Below are positions 1-7,447 of a DNA stretch of 64,000 nt, piece by piece (position 1 is the stretch's first letter; the number at the start of each line of letters is the position of its first letter). The DNA is from an uncultured Gammaproteobacteria bacterium (lineage in GTDB: Bacteria; Pseudomonadota; Gammaproteobacteria; Steroidobacterales; UBA11654). The translations under genes and the position numbers were made by a program. Under the pieces are notes generated by a model. The model saw only the letters and a program-made list of their open reading frames with translations, did not search any database and was not told where the DNA came from. The stretch covers positions 66,168-130,167 of the forward strand of contig CACDKD010000003.1 of the NCBI GenBank assembly GCA_902553145.1, read 5' to 3'.

Positions 1-1112
1 ACGGCATTGACCGAACTATATCCACGACATTGGCTCTTGTTAGAATGATGTCAAAAATGCTGAGAGATGAAAATATTGGACCATATATAGTTCCGATCAT
101 TCCAGATGAGGCCAGGACCTTCGGTATGGATGGCTTATTTTCACAGGCTGGAATCTATTCGCCAGATGGACAGAATTATGAACCTGTTGATGCAGGAACT
201 ATCTCGCCTTACAAAGAAGCAAAAGACGGACAAATTCTTCAAGAAGGGATATGTGAGGCAGGAGCTTTGGCATCGTTCATGGCTGCAGGAACTGCATACT
301 CTCACTTTCAACTCCCAATGATTCCGATTTATATCTTTTATTCCATATTTGGGATGCAAAGAGTCGGCGATATGGTATGGGCATGCGGTGATGCCATGAC
401 CAAAGGTTTTTTAATTGGTGGAACAGCAGGTAGAACGACCTTAAATGGTGAGGGCGTTCAACACCAAGACGGACATTCCCATGTTTTGGCTTCGATCGTT
501 CCAAATATGATGACTTATGATCCTGCTTTTGCATATGAGTTAGCTGTAATCATGCAAGATGGAATAAAAAGAATGTATCAGGATAAAGAAGATATTTTTT
601 ATTACATCACTGTATACAATGAAAACCATACTCATCCTGCAATGCCTGACGATTCCCGAGAAGGAATTTTGAATGGAATGTATTGCTTCAAGGAAGCCTC
701 TGAGAGCCTAATAAAAAAATTCAAAGGCAAGCCTATACATCTGTTAGGGAGCGGGAGTCTCATGCAAGAGGTCATTGAAGCACAAGAGACTTTAGAGGGA
801 GAGGGTATCCCAACTTATATTTGGAGTGTAACCAGTTACAATCTTTTGCACAGAGATTATCGAGACTCGAAGAATTCTGAGAAAAAATCATACATTGAGT
901 CTATTTTAGAAGATCACGATGGACACTTTTTATCAGTCAGCGACTGGGTTACTTTACTCCCAGATAGCATTTCGCATCTTTTTCCAGGCGGTTTAACAAC
1001 ACTTGGAACAGATGGTTACGGCTTGAGTGAAACGCGAGAAGCTCTAAGAGACCATTTTGGAATAAGTGTGAAGTCAATTGTCAAAAAAGCAAAAGGTCTT
1101 TTGTCTAATTGA
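1..1112 (+). CDS. aceE: Pyruvate dehydrogenase E1 component, C-terminal part (5' truncated by window edge)
   Basis: This is the C-terminal ~370 residues of the homodimeric, thiamine-diphosphate-dependent E1 of the pyruvate dehydrogenase complex, which decarboxylates pyruvate and acetylates the E2 lipoyl group. The reading frame is open to the window edge (first full codon at base 3, GIDRTISTTLALVRMM), so the ORF-track start at 30 is not the true start. Segments such as PIIPDEARTFGMDGLF, GRTTLNGEGVQHQDGHSH and LGTDGYGLSETREALR closely match E. coli-type AceE. The stop overlaps the convergent methyltransferase gene by 8 bases. No aceF or lpd follows, which is unusual because aceE-aceF are commonly adjacent. 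Confidence 0.96.
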   Translation, partial: GIDRTISTTLALVRMMSKMLRDENIGPYIVPIIPDEARTFGMDGLFSQAGIYSPDGQNYEPVDAGTISPYKEAKDGQILQEGICEAGALASFMAAGTAYSHFQLPMIPIYIFYSIFGMQRVGDMVWACGDAMTKGFLIGGTAGRTTLNGEGVQHQDGHSHVLASIVPNMMTYDPAFAYELAVIMQDGIKRMYQDKEDIFYYITVYNENHTHPAMPDDSREGILNGMYCFKEASESLIKKFKGKPIHLLGSGSLMQEVIEAQETLEGEGIPTYIWSVTSYNLLHRDYRDSKNSEKKSYIESILEDHDGHFLSVSDWVTLLPDSISHLFPGGLTTLGTDGYGLSETREALRDHFGISVKSIVKKAKGLLSN

Positions 1113-1995
1113 TGATTTCAGCTAATGCCTTTATGTGAGCAGGGCTAGTATCGCAACATCCTCCAATTACATAAGCTCCCTCATCAGCCCATATTTTTGC
1201 CTGTTTGGCATACTCATTAGGTGTTATCTCTACAGTGTTATGATAGTGGAATATGTCTGGATCAATCTTCTTACCCAGGTCCTCTATAAGATTTGATTCT
1301 TTATATTCGCGAGAGTTTGCATAGACACCAAACTCATTGGCTTTCTTCATTGTTTCTAGGTGATCCGTGACCAAGTTTGTTGCTGTGCAATTCAAAAGTT
1401 GGCATTTTGCTCCAATCTTATTTCCAGCATCAATGGCATCTTCTAATAATTCTCCGCTGGGCAACTTAGAACCATCCGTGCTTCTTGTATTCCAGCTTAA
1501 CCAAACTTCATCGAATTTTTTTGATGCAATTTCACTTGCAATGATCCCCTCTCTGATTGAGCACATGGTCTCACATACAATTAAGTCCACCTGTCCATAC
1601 ATTATTTCTAATAAATCGTCATAAAATGAGACAAGTTTTTTATCATCAGGGGTTAGATCGGGTCTAAAGCTGGTCTCAATTGGAGGGAAGGAGCCAGCAA
1701 TCAATATATTTTTAAATCCTGATCTCGCTTCTTCAGCAATATCAATTGAGCACTGCACAAGTTTTTCAAAGTCTGCCTCTAAGTTTTCTCTTTTTAGAAT
1801 ATTTGGTGTGACGTAGTAATTGTTTGTGATGATGACATTGGAACCGGCTTCTATGTTTTCTATATGAATATCTTTGACTGTATCAGGGTTGAAAATAAGA
1901 GCATTGGCTGTCCATATTGATTTTTTCCAGTCTGGAATATTTATTTCTCTTGCTTCAAGCTCTGTACCCATTCCCGAATCTAAAATATATTTCAT
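1105..1995 (-). CDS. Homocysteine S-methyltransferase family protein
   Basis: A zinc-dependent methyltransferase of the betaine/S-methylmethionine-homocysteine methyltransferase family (cytoplasmic). The N-terminal LDSGMGTELEARE is the family opening motif. The three zinc-ligand cysteines are present: C203 in LLNCTATN and C280/C281 in IGGCCDTSPAHI. Length (296 aa) fits the stand-alone MmuM-type enzyme, so it probably makes methionine from homocysteine and a small methyl donor; the donor cannot be read from sequence. It is last in a minus-strand operon (2 bases after the DUF5652 gene) and overlaps the convergent aceE stop by 8 bases. Confidence 0.85.
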   Translation of the reverse strand: MKYILDSGMGTELEAREINIPDWKKSIWTANALIFNPDTVKDIHIENIEAGSNVIITNNYYVTPNILKRENLEADFEKLVQCSIDIAEEARSGFKNILIAGSFPPIETSFRPDLTPDDKKLVSFYDDLLEIMYGQVDLIVCETMCSIREGIIASEIASKKFDEVWLSWNTRSTDGSKLPSGELLEDAIDAGNKIGAKCQLLNCTATNLVTDHLETMKKANEFGVYANSREYKESNLIEDLGKKIDPDIFHYHNTVEITPNEYAKQAKIWADEGAYVIGGCCDTSPAHIKALAEIIN

Positions 1996-1997
1996 TT

Positions 1998-2195
1998 TTA
2001 TATTTGGGATTTATCTTTTTGGTAATAGTAGATGTAGAGAATTGGAAGAATGCCCGCAGTATTAGTAACAGCAAGGCATATGAACCATATCAATTGGCGA
2101 TTTCTAGCAGACGTCCATAAAGCAATTAGCTTCCAAACCGTTGACCAAATAATTAATGGAATTATCCAGTAATATAGCAATGGAGGTTCTAGCAT
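1998..2195 (-). CDS. Small two-helix membrane protein, DUF5652-like
   Basis: A 65-residue protein with two hydrophobic segments (about 7-26 and 36-57) joined by a basic loop, WTSARNRQLIWFICLAVTNT, and ending in ILPILYIYYYQK. The WK.IALW..ARN.Q..WF....NT.GILPI pattern is that of the DUF5652 family as I remember it. Function is unknown. It is translated 3 bases after the kinase gene and 2 bases before the methyltransferase gene, so it belongs to the same operon. Too short and hydrophobic for a functional call. Confidence 0.7.
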   Translation of the reverse strand: MLEPPLLYYWIIPLIIWSTVWKLIALWTSARNRQLIWFICLAVTNTAGILPILYIYYYQKDKSQI

Positions 2196-2198
2196 GAT

Positions 2199-2849
2199 TT
2201 AAATCCGTTTAATAAATTTTCTGTAAAACTTTTCTATAAAAGTTGGTGAGTAGTAATCCTTGTCTTTTTCTGAGATTTTATCATAAGACCTCTTGTACTT
2301 ATGTTTAACCCAAGCATTCAAATCTGTTTTCTTTAAGAAATTGAAAATAATTTTTTTAAAAAGCCCGCTCCTATTTTCTTTGATTAAAGCGGTTCCAAAA
2401 TCAATCAGATATGGATTTAAGTCTCCACCAACTAAAAGATTATCCTTTCTTTTTAGATCCCCGTGAGCGACGCCCTTATCGTGCATAGATTTTATTAGCT
2501 CTAGGAGCGAGCTAAAGAATTGATCATTCCCATCGAGTTCAAATTGTTTGCTTCTGTAAGATTCTCCATCTATATATTCAAGGACTAAAGATCCATCTTT
2601 TGTTAGACCATAACACTTTGGTATGCCATCCAAATTTTCGAGTATTTCATAGATTTTAAATTCGTGTCTGATGCTCCATCTGTTGATTGCTTTAGACCAC
2701 CATTGATCCTGATTGGCTGATTTAATCAGATAAGCTTTTTCATCAGTTTCAATTTTGAAGAGTCTGCCTTGGTTGCCTTCAAATAAGGGGATGGAAGCTG
2801 ATGTACCAAGCTTTTCAGATATTTTTTTTAATAGGTCCTCGCGCTCCAC
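2199..2849 (-). CDS. Small protein-kinase-fold protein (lipopolysaccharide-kinase/RIO-like)
   Basis: A 216-residue kinase-fold protein. Visible elements are a candidate ATP lysine K43 (KAYLIKSA), the catalytic loop HGDLKRKDNLLV (129-140) and the metal-binding IDFG (149-152). HGDL in place of the eukaryotic HRDL is typical of bacterial sugar/lipopolysaccharide kinases such as InaA/WaaP and of RIO kinases. The protein is short because the C-lobe ends soon after IDFG. No membrane segment is seen. It lies between an ICMT-like methyltransferase (9-base gap) and DUF5652 (3-base gap). A role in modifying a lipid or surface sugar is possible but inferred only from the fold. Confidence 0.75.
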   Translation of the reverse strand: MEREDLLKKISEKLGTSASIPLFEGNQGRLFKIETDEKAYLIKSANQDQWWSKAINRWSIRHEFKIYEILENLDGIPKCYGLTKDGSLVLEYIDGESYRSKQFELDGNDQFFSSLLELIKSMHDKGVAHGDLKRKDNLLVGGDLNPYLIDFGTALIKENRSGLFKKIIFNFLKKTDLNAWVKHKYKRSYDKISEKDKDYYSPTFIEKFYRKFIKRI

Positions 2850-2858
2850 TTTCTTAGT

Positions 2859-3476
2859 CTATCTTTGCACAACAATAAAAAGCCAGATCAAAACATAGAC
2901 AACAATCACCGGTTCGTAGTTTGTCATCAGACTTTTACTCAAAGACCAGCTTCTTAAATCTAATTTGGAAAAAATATTGCCATTCATGGTGCTTTTAAGA
3001 TCCATTTTAGGCATTAGTGCTGGCGTGATAGAAGCCCACTCTTCCCAAGCATCTGGAAAAAGTGATTTTAATTTTCTGTCTTCATATTCAATCGCAGTGG
3101 GATAATAAAACCAGAAGAAAACAAATGCACTTATAAAAGACCAAAGGAAACCATTAATCAGACATAAGCCTATTAAAATCATTATATTTCCAGTGTAGAG
3201 AGGGTGCCTCATAAAAGCATAAGGCCCTGTTGTGGAAAGTTCCTTATTTTTTAAGACAAATCCTGATGCAAACATTCGGGTAGATAGACCCAGAAGAATG
3301 AGGCCTATAGCAATATAAGATGCGTAAGGAAAAATTGAATCTGGAGATGTTTCAAAGCAAAAAATACTGACCAGGATGATCCCTATGCTTTGTCTAGAAA
3401 ATTCGTGGTATCGTAATTCTCTAATGAGGTGTTTAATTCCTGTTAGCTTTGGTAAAGCATCTGTTCGGTGTGACAT
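2859..3476 (-). CDS. Isoprenylcysteine carboxyl methyltransferase (ICMT)-family membrane protein
   Basis: A 205-residue integral membrane methyltransferase-like protein with about four hydrophobic segments. The family signature GPYAFMRHPLYTGN (85-97; R90 and H91) is followed by the conserved acidic region EYEDRKLKSLFPDAWEEW. The ICMT/PEMT superfamily uses S-adenosylmethionine to methylate membrane-embedded substrates; bacterial members have mostly unknown substrates. The C-terminus carries one more helix (VIVVYVLIWLFIVVQR). Gene order places it between the flavin-reductase-like gene (4-base gap) and the kinase gene (9-base gap). Confidence 0.8.
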   Translation of the reverse strand: MSHRTDALPKLTGIKHLIRELRYHEFSRQSIGIILVSIFCFETSPDSIFPYASYIAIGLILLGLSTRMFASGFVLKNKELSTTGPYAFMRHPLYTGNIMILIGLCLINGFLWSFISAFVFFWFYYPTAIEYEDRKLKSLFPDAWEEWASITPALMPKMDLKSTMNGNIFSKLDLRSWSLSKSLMTNYEPVIVVYVLIWLFIVVQR

Positions 3477-3480
3477 AAGC

Positions 3481-4353
3481 CTATTGCCTTTTGCTATTTA
3501 CTTCCTCGATAAATGCCTTGTCAATGGTTGTGATGCCTTGACTTTTTGCTTCTTTAACAATGCCTTTCAACGCAGTTTTTACGAAGACTTTAGGTATTCC
3601 AGTTAATTGTTTGCAAGCATTTTCTGTGAAAGTAATTTCTTCATCAAGTCTATTTGCAATGTACATTACCGCATCATGTTTTGCCCCTTTATTCTCAGGA
3701 GTTGGTAGCCAAAATGCCTTTTTATGTTTTGCAAACCAGAATTGGTTTGCATTTCTAAAGCCAAAACTGATTGGCATATTGGGTATTTCCATGTCATCTC
3801 CTTTATCTAAATTATTCCTCCATCTTTCTCTGAGATGGACATGATTAATTTTTAAAAGCAAATATTCTGTAAATTCTGTTCCTGCATAATGAAAATCTTC
3901 TGGGTTATCATTGAGCTCACATTCAAAAACTTGAAAAGCTTCTTTGATAACTTTTGGTCTTTCGGGATCACTGACAAATGATTCTGTGGGAGTATCTTCC
4001 AATTCGAAAGTGCAGTCCTCCATTTTTTCTTCAGGTGCTTGACCTGGATACCCAAGATCAACAATATTTGGGATATGTTTCTTGTCGTATTCGACAAAAT
4101 TAAGAGCACATTTTTTATTTCTTAGTAAGTTTTTTGATGTATTTGAGCCACGTCGAGATATAACAATCCATTCTCTTCGCTCAATGACACCAAATGGGAA
4201 TGACAACTGATAAGGACCAATACTGGTTATACCGTCTTCGCTTACAGAGGTGATAAGAGCAAAAGAACTTAAAAAATATGAACTGGATTGATACCAGTTA
4301 TTATGCATTGGGCTTTCAACCCATTTCTCTTTTTTCTTGCCCCAAAATTTCAT
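3481..4353 (-). CDS. Flavin-reductase-like protein with C-terminal PCP_red-like module
   Basis: Residues about 20-205 resemble the FMN-binding split-barrel of the flavin reductase/flavoredoxin family (ALITSVSEDGITSIGPYQLSFPFGV, then RRGSNTSKNLLRNKKCALNFV). Residues 240-290 (ITFTENACKQLTGIPKVFVK...SQGITTIDKAFIEEV) look like the small PCP_red domain known from the C-terminus of light-independent protochlorophyllide reductase BchB. The same module ends the DUF169 gene ~0.9 kb away on the other strand and aligns with it without gaps. Substrate is unknown. First gene of the five-gene minus-strand operon; no signal peptide, so cytoplasmic. Confidence 0.72.
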   Translation of the reverse strand: MKFWGKKKEKWVESPMHNNWYQSSSYFLSSFALITSVSEDGITSIGPYQLSFPFGVIERREWIVISRRGSNTSKNLLRNKKCALNFVEYDKKHIPNIVDLGYPGQAPEEKMEDCTFELEDTPTESFVSDPERPKVIKEAFQVFECELNDNPEDFHYAGTEFTEYLLLKINHVHLRERWRNNLDKGDDMEIPNMPISFGFRNANQFWFAKHKKAFWLPTPENKGAKHDAVMYIANRLDEEITFTENACKQLTGIPKVFVKTALKGIVKEAKSQGITTIDKAFIEEVNSKRQ

Positions 4354-4403
4354 GTGAAAATTCTAACCGTTTTATCTTTAAAGTAATAATGCTAATTTAT
4401 ATT

Positions 4404-4409
4404 TATAAT
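4404..4409 (+). promoter_or_regulatory. Consensus -10 box upstream of the cytochrome c gene
   Basis: A perfect TATAAT lies 14 bases before the ATG at 4424, in the 70-base divergent spacer. No convincing -35 is seen 17 bases upstream. The transcript would have a leader of under ten bases and no Shine-Dalgarno sequence (ACTATTAA precedes ATG). Inferred from composition and position only. Confidence 0.35.
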
Positions 4410-4423
4410 AAAAAAACTATTAA

Positions 4424-5227
4424 ATGAAGGTGGGTTTTCGATTAAAAATATTTTTCTTATGCTTTCTTAGCACAGCAACACTTGCATCACCAACAAATGA
4501 TGAGCTTGATAATGCCGACTATCTGAGTGGTAAAAATGCATTCCAGCAGCGATGCAGTGCTTGCCATACTTTGGCTGCAGACAGCGCAAATATTGTCGGT
4601 CCAAATCTTTGGCAGATATTTGGCAAAGGCGTGGGTGAAGATACTAGCTTTAATTACTCACCCTCAATGGCTTCGTCTGATTTAATTTGGGACAAGGAAT
4701 TAATTTATAAATTTCTCCAAGGACCTCAAAAGCTTTTTCCGGCTAGCACAATGGTGATCCCTGAACCTGTTCCTAAGGAATATCTGATCGATATGATTGC
4801 TTTTATGATGATAGAAACGGATGCTGCAAATAAGCCTAAGATAGAAAGAACATTTATCGCTGAAATCATTGATAAAAGTCTCCCTATTTCAGAGCGGTTC
4901 CCTAGTTTTTGGAATCATTTAATGACCAACACCACTCACTATCGTTTGGTTCACAGTGACAATCAGATTGAATTTGACGCATATTTCAATACTGATGGAT
5001 CAGTTTCTACAAACCTTAATGGAGTTACTGGGTTTTGGCATATCACAGAAAAAGACATGTTTTGCTACGCCATCCATCGTTTGCCTTTTTCAACATCAGA
5101 GTTTGTGGAATGTTTCCCCATAGCAGCTATGGCGATACCTCGATTTGCAAAAGAACTTTGGCGATCTAAACCAAAAGAAGATCTGATGCTATACGGCGGC
5201 ATCTTACCCGGAAGACCAATAGACTAA
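4424..5227 (+). CDS. Secreted monohaem class I cytochrome c with uncharacterised C-terminal domain
   Basis: A signal peptide (about 1-21, ending ATLA-SPT) precedes a cytochrome c domain with haem motif C44-S-A-C47-H48. The likely axial methionine is M110 in FPASTMVIPEP. The domain resembles cytochrome c2/c550 (FQQRCSACHTL...VGPNLWQIFGKGVG). Residues ~140-267 form a second domain I do not recognise (RFPSFWNHLMTNTTHYRLVHSDNQIEFDAYFNTDGSVSTN), probably a ligand-binding or docking fold. It is periplasmic and would carry electrons. The DUF169 gene follows after 16 bases on the same strand, suggesting co-transcription. Confidence 0.85.
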   Translation: MKVGFRLKIFFLCFLSTATLASPTNDELDNADYLSGKNAFQQRCSACHTLAADSANIVGPNLWQIFGKGVGEDTSFNYSPSMASSDLIWDKELIYKFLQGPQKLFPASTMVIPEPVPKEYLIDMIAFMMIETDAANKPKIERTFIAEIIDKSLPISERFPSFWNHLMTNTTHYRLVHSDNQIEFDAYFNTDGSVSTNLNGVTGFWHITEKDMFCYAIHRLPFSTSEFVECFPIAAMAIPRFAKELWRSKPKEDLMLYGGILPGRPID

Positions 5228-5243
5228 AACAGGCTATACTTTA

Positions 5244-6209
5244 ATGATGGTAGATTTCAAAGAACTCAGTGATTCTTTAGATGGGAAGGTGAGGGGTAAC
5301 CCCGTTGCAATCAGCTTATTCAAAGACGAAATACCACAACTCTATGAACAAAAGAAGGTGGTTCCTTGTTCTATTGTAAGGCATGCAATGGATAAAGGGG
5401 AGATAGTCTCCTTCGATAAACATCATCACGACTGCACCACAGGTGTTTATACAGCTGGCGTTCATGAGGGAACTGACGAGATTAGGAGCGGCCAATACCT
5501 CGCACAAAACATTCCTGCCTATACGGATGTGGGAGCTGAGAAAATTAAAACTGGAGAGTATGTTTTACCACAAAAAACTGTTGTTGGGATTGGTGCTGCT
5601 CCACTTTCAGAGGTCCCTGATGGAATATTCGTAGATTGGATAGTCGTTGTTTGCACACCCCATTGGGCAAACTTTATTGGAGGCGCAAGGACAGTGCTAG
5701 ATGGGACCCCTCCTAGAGGAGCTGCAGGCTCTTCTTTTTGCAGCGATCTTTTTGCAACTCCTTGGCATGATGGCAATGTCGTTATTACACCTGGTGATTT
5801 GGGTGGCAGGATGAATAATCGACTTAAACCTGAGGAAATGTTTGTGGTTGTCCCCAATGAATACTTGGAGAGTTTGTTGAATATTATGACTTCAACTCCT
5901 GATGCAAGAGCCGTATTGGAGGCGACAAAGCCAGAGGAATCGGATTATTGGAAAAAAAGAGATCGTGCAAAACGAGCCAAAGAAAATATAGACCAACGGA
6001 TAGAAGAAGATTCTTTTGATTCAAAAGTCAGCATGAGCTGGAGTGAAGGAGCGAAAGCTATGATTGCAAAGGCTCCCTCAGGCATTATTGAAATGGCAAT
6101 CAATAATGTTGAGGATTTTGCTAGAGATAATGGAATTGATGCGATTAATGAAGATGTTGTTATTGACCAGATGAATAGCGTAGGGATGGACCCCAACATG
6201 CTTTCATAA
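5244..6209 (+). CDS. DUF169 family protein with C-terminal PCP_red-like module
   Basis: The N-terminal ~225 residues fit the DUF169 family (GNPVAISLFKDE, then C42 in VVPCSIVRHAMDKGE and C64 in HHHDCTTGVYTAG, and a later AAGSSFCSDLF). These conserved cysteines suggest metal or cofactor binding, but the biochemical role is unknown. After a charged linker (KKRDRAKRAKENIDQRIEED), residues 264-321 (MSWSEGAKAMIAKAPSGIIE...DFARDNGIDAINEDVV) match the pattern of the PCP_red domain found at the end of BchB. Start may be 5244 or 5247 (ATGATG). It shares this module with the flavin-reductase-like gene on the other side of the cytochrome gene. Ends 5 bases from the convergent Sco gene. Confidence 0.75.
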   Translation: MMVDFKELSDSLDGKVRGNPVAISLFKDEIPQLYEQKKVVPCSIVRHAMDKGEIVSFDKHHHDCTTGVYTAGVHEGTDEIRSGQYLAQNIPAYTDVGAEKIKTGEYVLPQKTVVGIGAAPLSEVPDGIFVDWIVVVCTPHWANFIGGARTVLDGTPPRGAAGSSFCSDLFATPWHDGNVVITPGDLGGRMNNRLKPEEMFVVVPNEYLESLLNIMTSTPDARAVLEATKPEESDYWKKRDRAKRAKENIDQRIEEDSFDSKVSMSWSEGAKAMIAKAPSGIIEMAINNVEDFARDNGIDAINEDVVIDQMNSVGMDPNMLS

Positions 6210-6214
6210 AAATC

Positions 6215-6841
6215 TTAGAAGTTATTTAAGATTGTAAAAAAGTCACTCTCTAATTCTCCGACGGTATTTGCTGGACTCATCGTTGCAAATAGCGAGCCAT
6301 CTTTATCAAAGACAAAGATTGATGCGGTGTGATTAAAATCATAACCTTCCTCTTTATTGATCCTTTGATAGAAGACACTCAGACTTGAGGTGAAAGATTG
6401 TATATTTTCATATGTTCCTGTAACACCAAGCATGGTCCCGTCAAAATAACCGATATATTCATCCAGTCTCTCAGCAGAATCTCGATCTGGATCGAGCGTC
6501 ACGAGCACAGTATTAAAGTTAGCTGATGGAAGATCTTCTTTGATTCCATTTTTGATTTCAGCCAGTTTATATATAGTCGTTGGGCAAACATCAGGACAGT
6601 TTGTATAACCAAAGAAAAGAACCGTCCAACCTCCTTCAAGGCTTTTTTTATTGAAGGCCTCATTGTTTTGATCGATCAGTTCAAAATTATCTATTTCCAT
6701 TGGCCTTACAAGGATTTTGCCTGTGATCAAAGATGGTTTCTTTTCTAATAGTGATGGCAATGATTGAAAATAAGTAAAGAGCCCGGTGATACTAAAGAGA
6801 ATAAGTAGTATAAAAATGACGTTTCTTTTACTCATAACCAT
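6215..6841 (-). CDS. SCO1/SenC/PrrC-family copper chaperone
   Basis: A membrane-anchored periplasmic thioredoxin-fold protein that delivers copper to the CuA site of cytochrome c oxidase or acts as a thiol reductase. It shows an N-terminal anchor (about 9-25), the copper-binding CxxxC motif C82-PDV-C86 after FFGYTN, and the third ligand H171 (YDFNHTASIFVF). Length (208 aa) is typical. Its start (6841 or in-frame 6835) lies inside the end of the PCuAC gene (14- or 8-base overlap), so the two copper chaperones are translationally coupled. No oxidase genes are in the window. Confidence 0.93.
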   Translation of the reverse strand: MVMSKRNVIFILLILFSITGLFTYFQSLPSLLEKKPSLITGKILVRPMEIDNFELIDQNNEAFNKKSLEGGWTVLFFGYTNCPDVCPTTIYKLAEIKNGIKEDLPSANFNTVLVTLDPDRDSAERLDEYIGYFDGTMLGVTGTYENIQSFTSSLSVFYQRINKEEGYDFNHTASIFVFDKDGSLFATMSPANTVGELESDFFTILNNF

Positions 6842-7280
6842 CCCTTAAAACCGTTGCATCGCTTCTAAGAATCTTAATTCTATCTTCAGCTTCATAGTAG
6901 ATGATCATCTCAACCAAATTTCCTTCTTTGATTTCTTTTATAGGGCTCATCAACATTAAATGATAGCCGCCTGGGTCTAATTTAACTTCAGAGTTCTCAG
7001 GAATTTTTAGACTATCCATTTTCCTCATTGTGGATATCCCATCTTCAATGAATGAAGAATGTATTTCGATTTGATCAAAAGCATTTGATTTCATCTTTTT
7101 TATCGTGATTTCATTGGAGGAGAGGTTTCTGAATTTCAAATAACCCGAGAATATTTTTGAATTTGGAGGCGCTGACCTAATCCATGCATCATTGACTTCA
7201 AGTTCTGCAAATGCCTCTTGCCCAATAGAGATTAAAAAGAAGGCGAGCAGAATAAGAGGCTTTATACTCTTGGACCGCAA
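6828..7280 (-). CDS. PCuAC-type periplasmic copper chaperone
   Basis: A 150-residue secreted protein with signal peptide (about 1-25, ending EAFA-ELE). The copper site matches H(M)X10MX21HXM exactly: H74, M85, H107 and M109 in IEIHSSFIEDGISTMRKM...GGYHLMLM. In the family, PCuAC passes Cu(I) to cytochrome oxidase subunit II, cooperating with Sco. The TTG start at 7280 lies inside the stop region of a 50-aa upstream ORF, and the 3' end overlaps sco, so three genes are chained. The family identity is secure; the start codon is less so. Confidence 0.92.
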   Translation of the reverse strand: MRSKSIKPLILLAFFLISIGQEAFAELEVNDAWIRSAPPNSKIFSGYLKFRNLSSNEITIKKMKSNAFDQIEIHSSFIEDGISTMRKMDSLKIPENSEVKLDPGGYHLMLMSPIKEIKEGNLVEMIIYYEAEDRIKILRSDATVLRDGYE

Positions 7281-7414
7281 ATGACTGCTACTGGATTGTA
7301 TTCAGGAAAGAAAAGCATAGATAGAAATGCCCAAGCATTGAATAAGACCAAGATTAAAAATGGAATGGAAGCCAATCCACCAAATATATATATGTATTTC
7401 TTATCTGCTTTCAT
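7262..7414 (-). CDS. Unannotated 50-aa single-pass membrane protein upstream of PCuAC
   Basis: Too short for the ORF track. Reading the complement from the ATG at 7414 gives MKADKKYIYIFGGLASIPFL... ending VAVICGPRV with TAA at 7262-7264. A basic N-terminus precedes one long hydrophobic segment (about 7-36). Its stop overlaps the PCuAC TTG start by 19 bases, and PCuAC overlaps sco, so the arrangement argues for a real coupled gene. It would fill an otherwise empty 160-base gap. No family is recognised; a role near copper delivery or oxidase assembly is inference from position only. Confidence 0.6.
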   Translation of the reverse strand: MKADKKYIYIFGGLASIPFLILVLFNAWAFLSMLFFPEYNPVAVICGPRV

Positions 7415-7447
7415 TTAGCCGCCATTTTACATTTGTATATTCGCATA

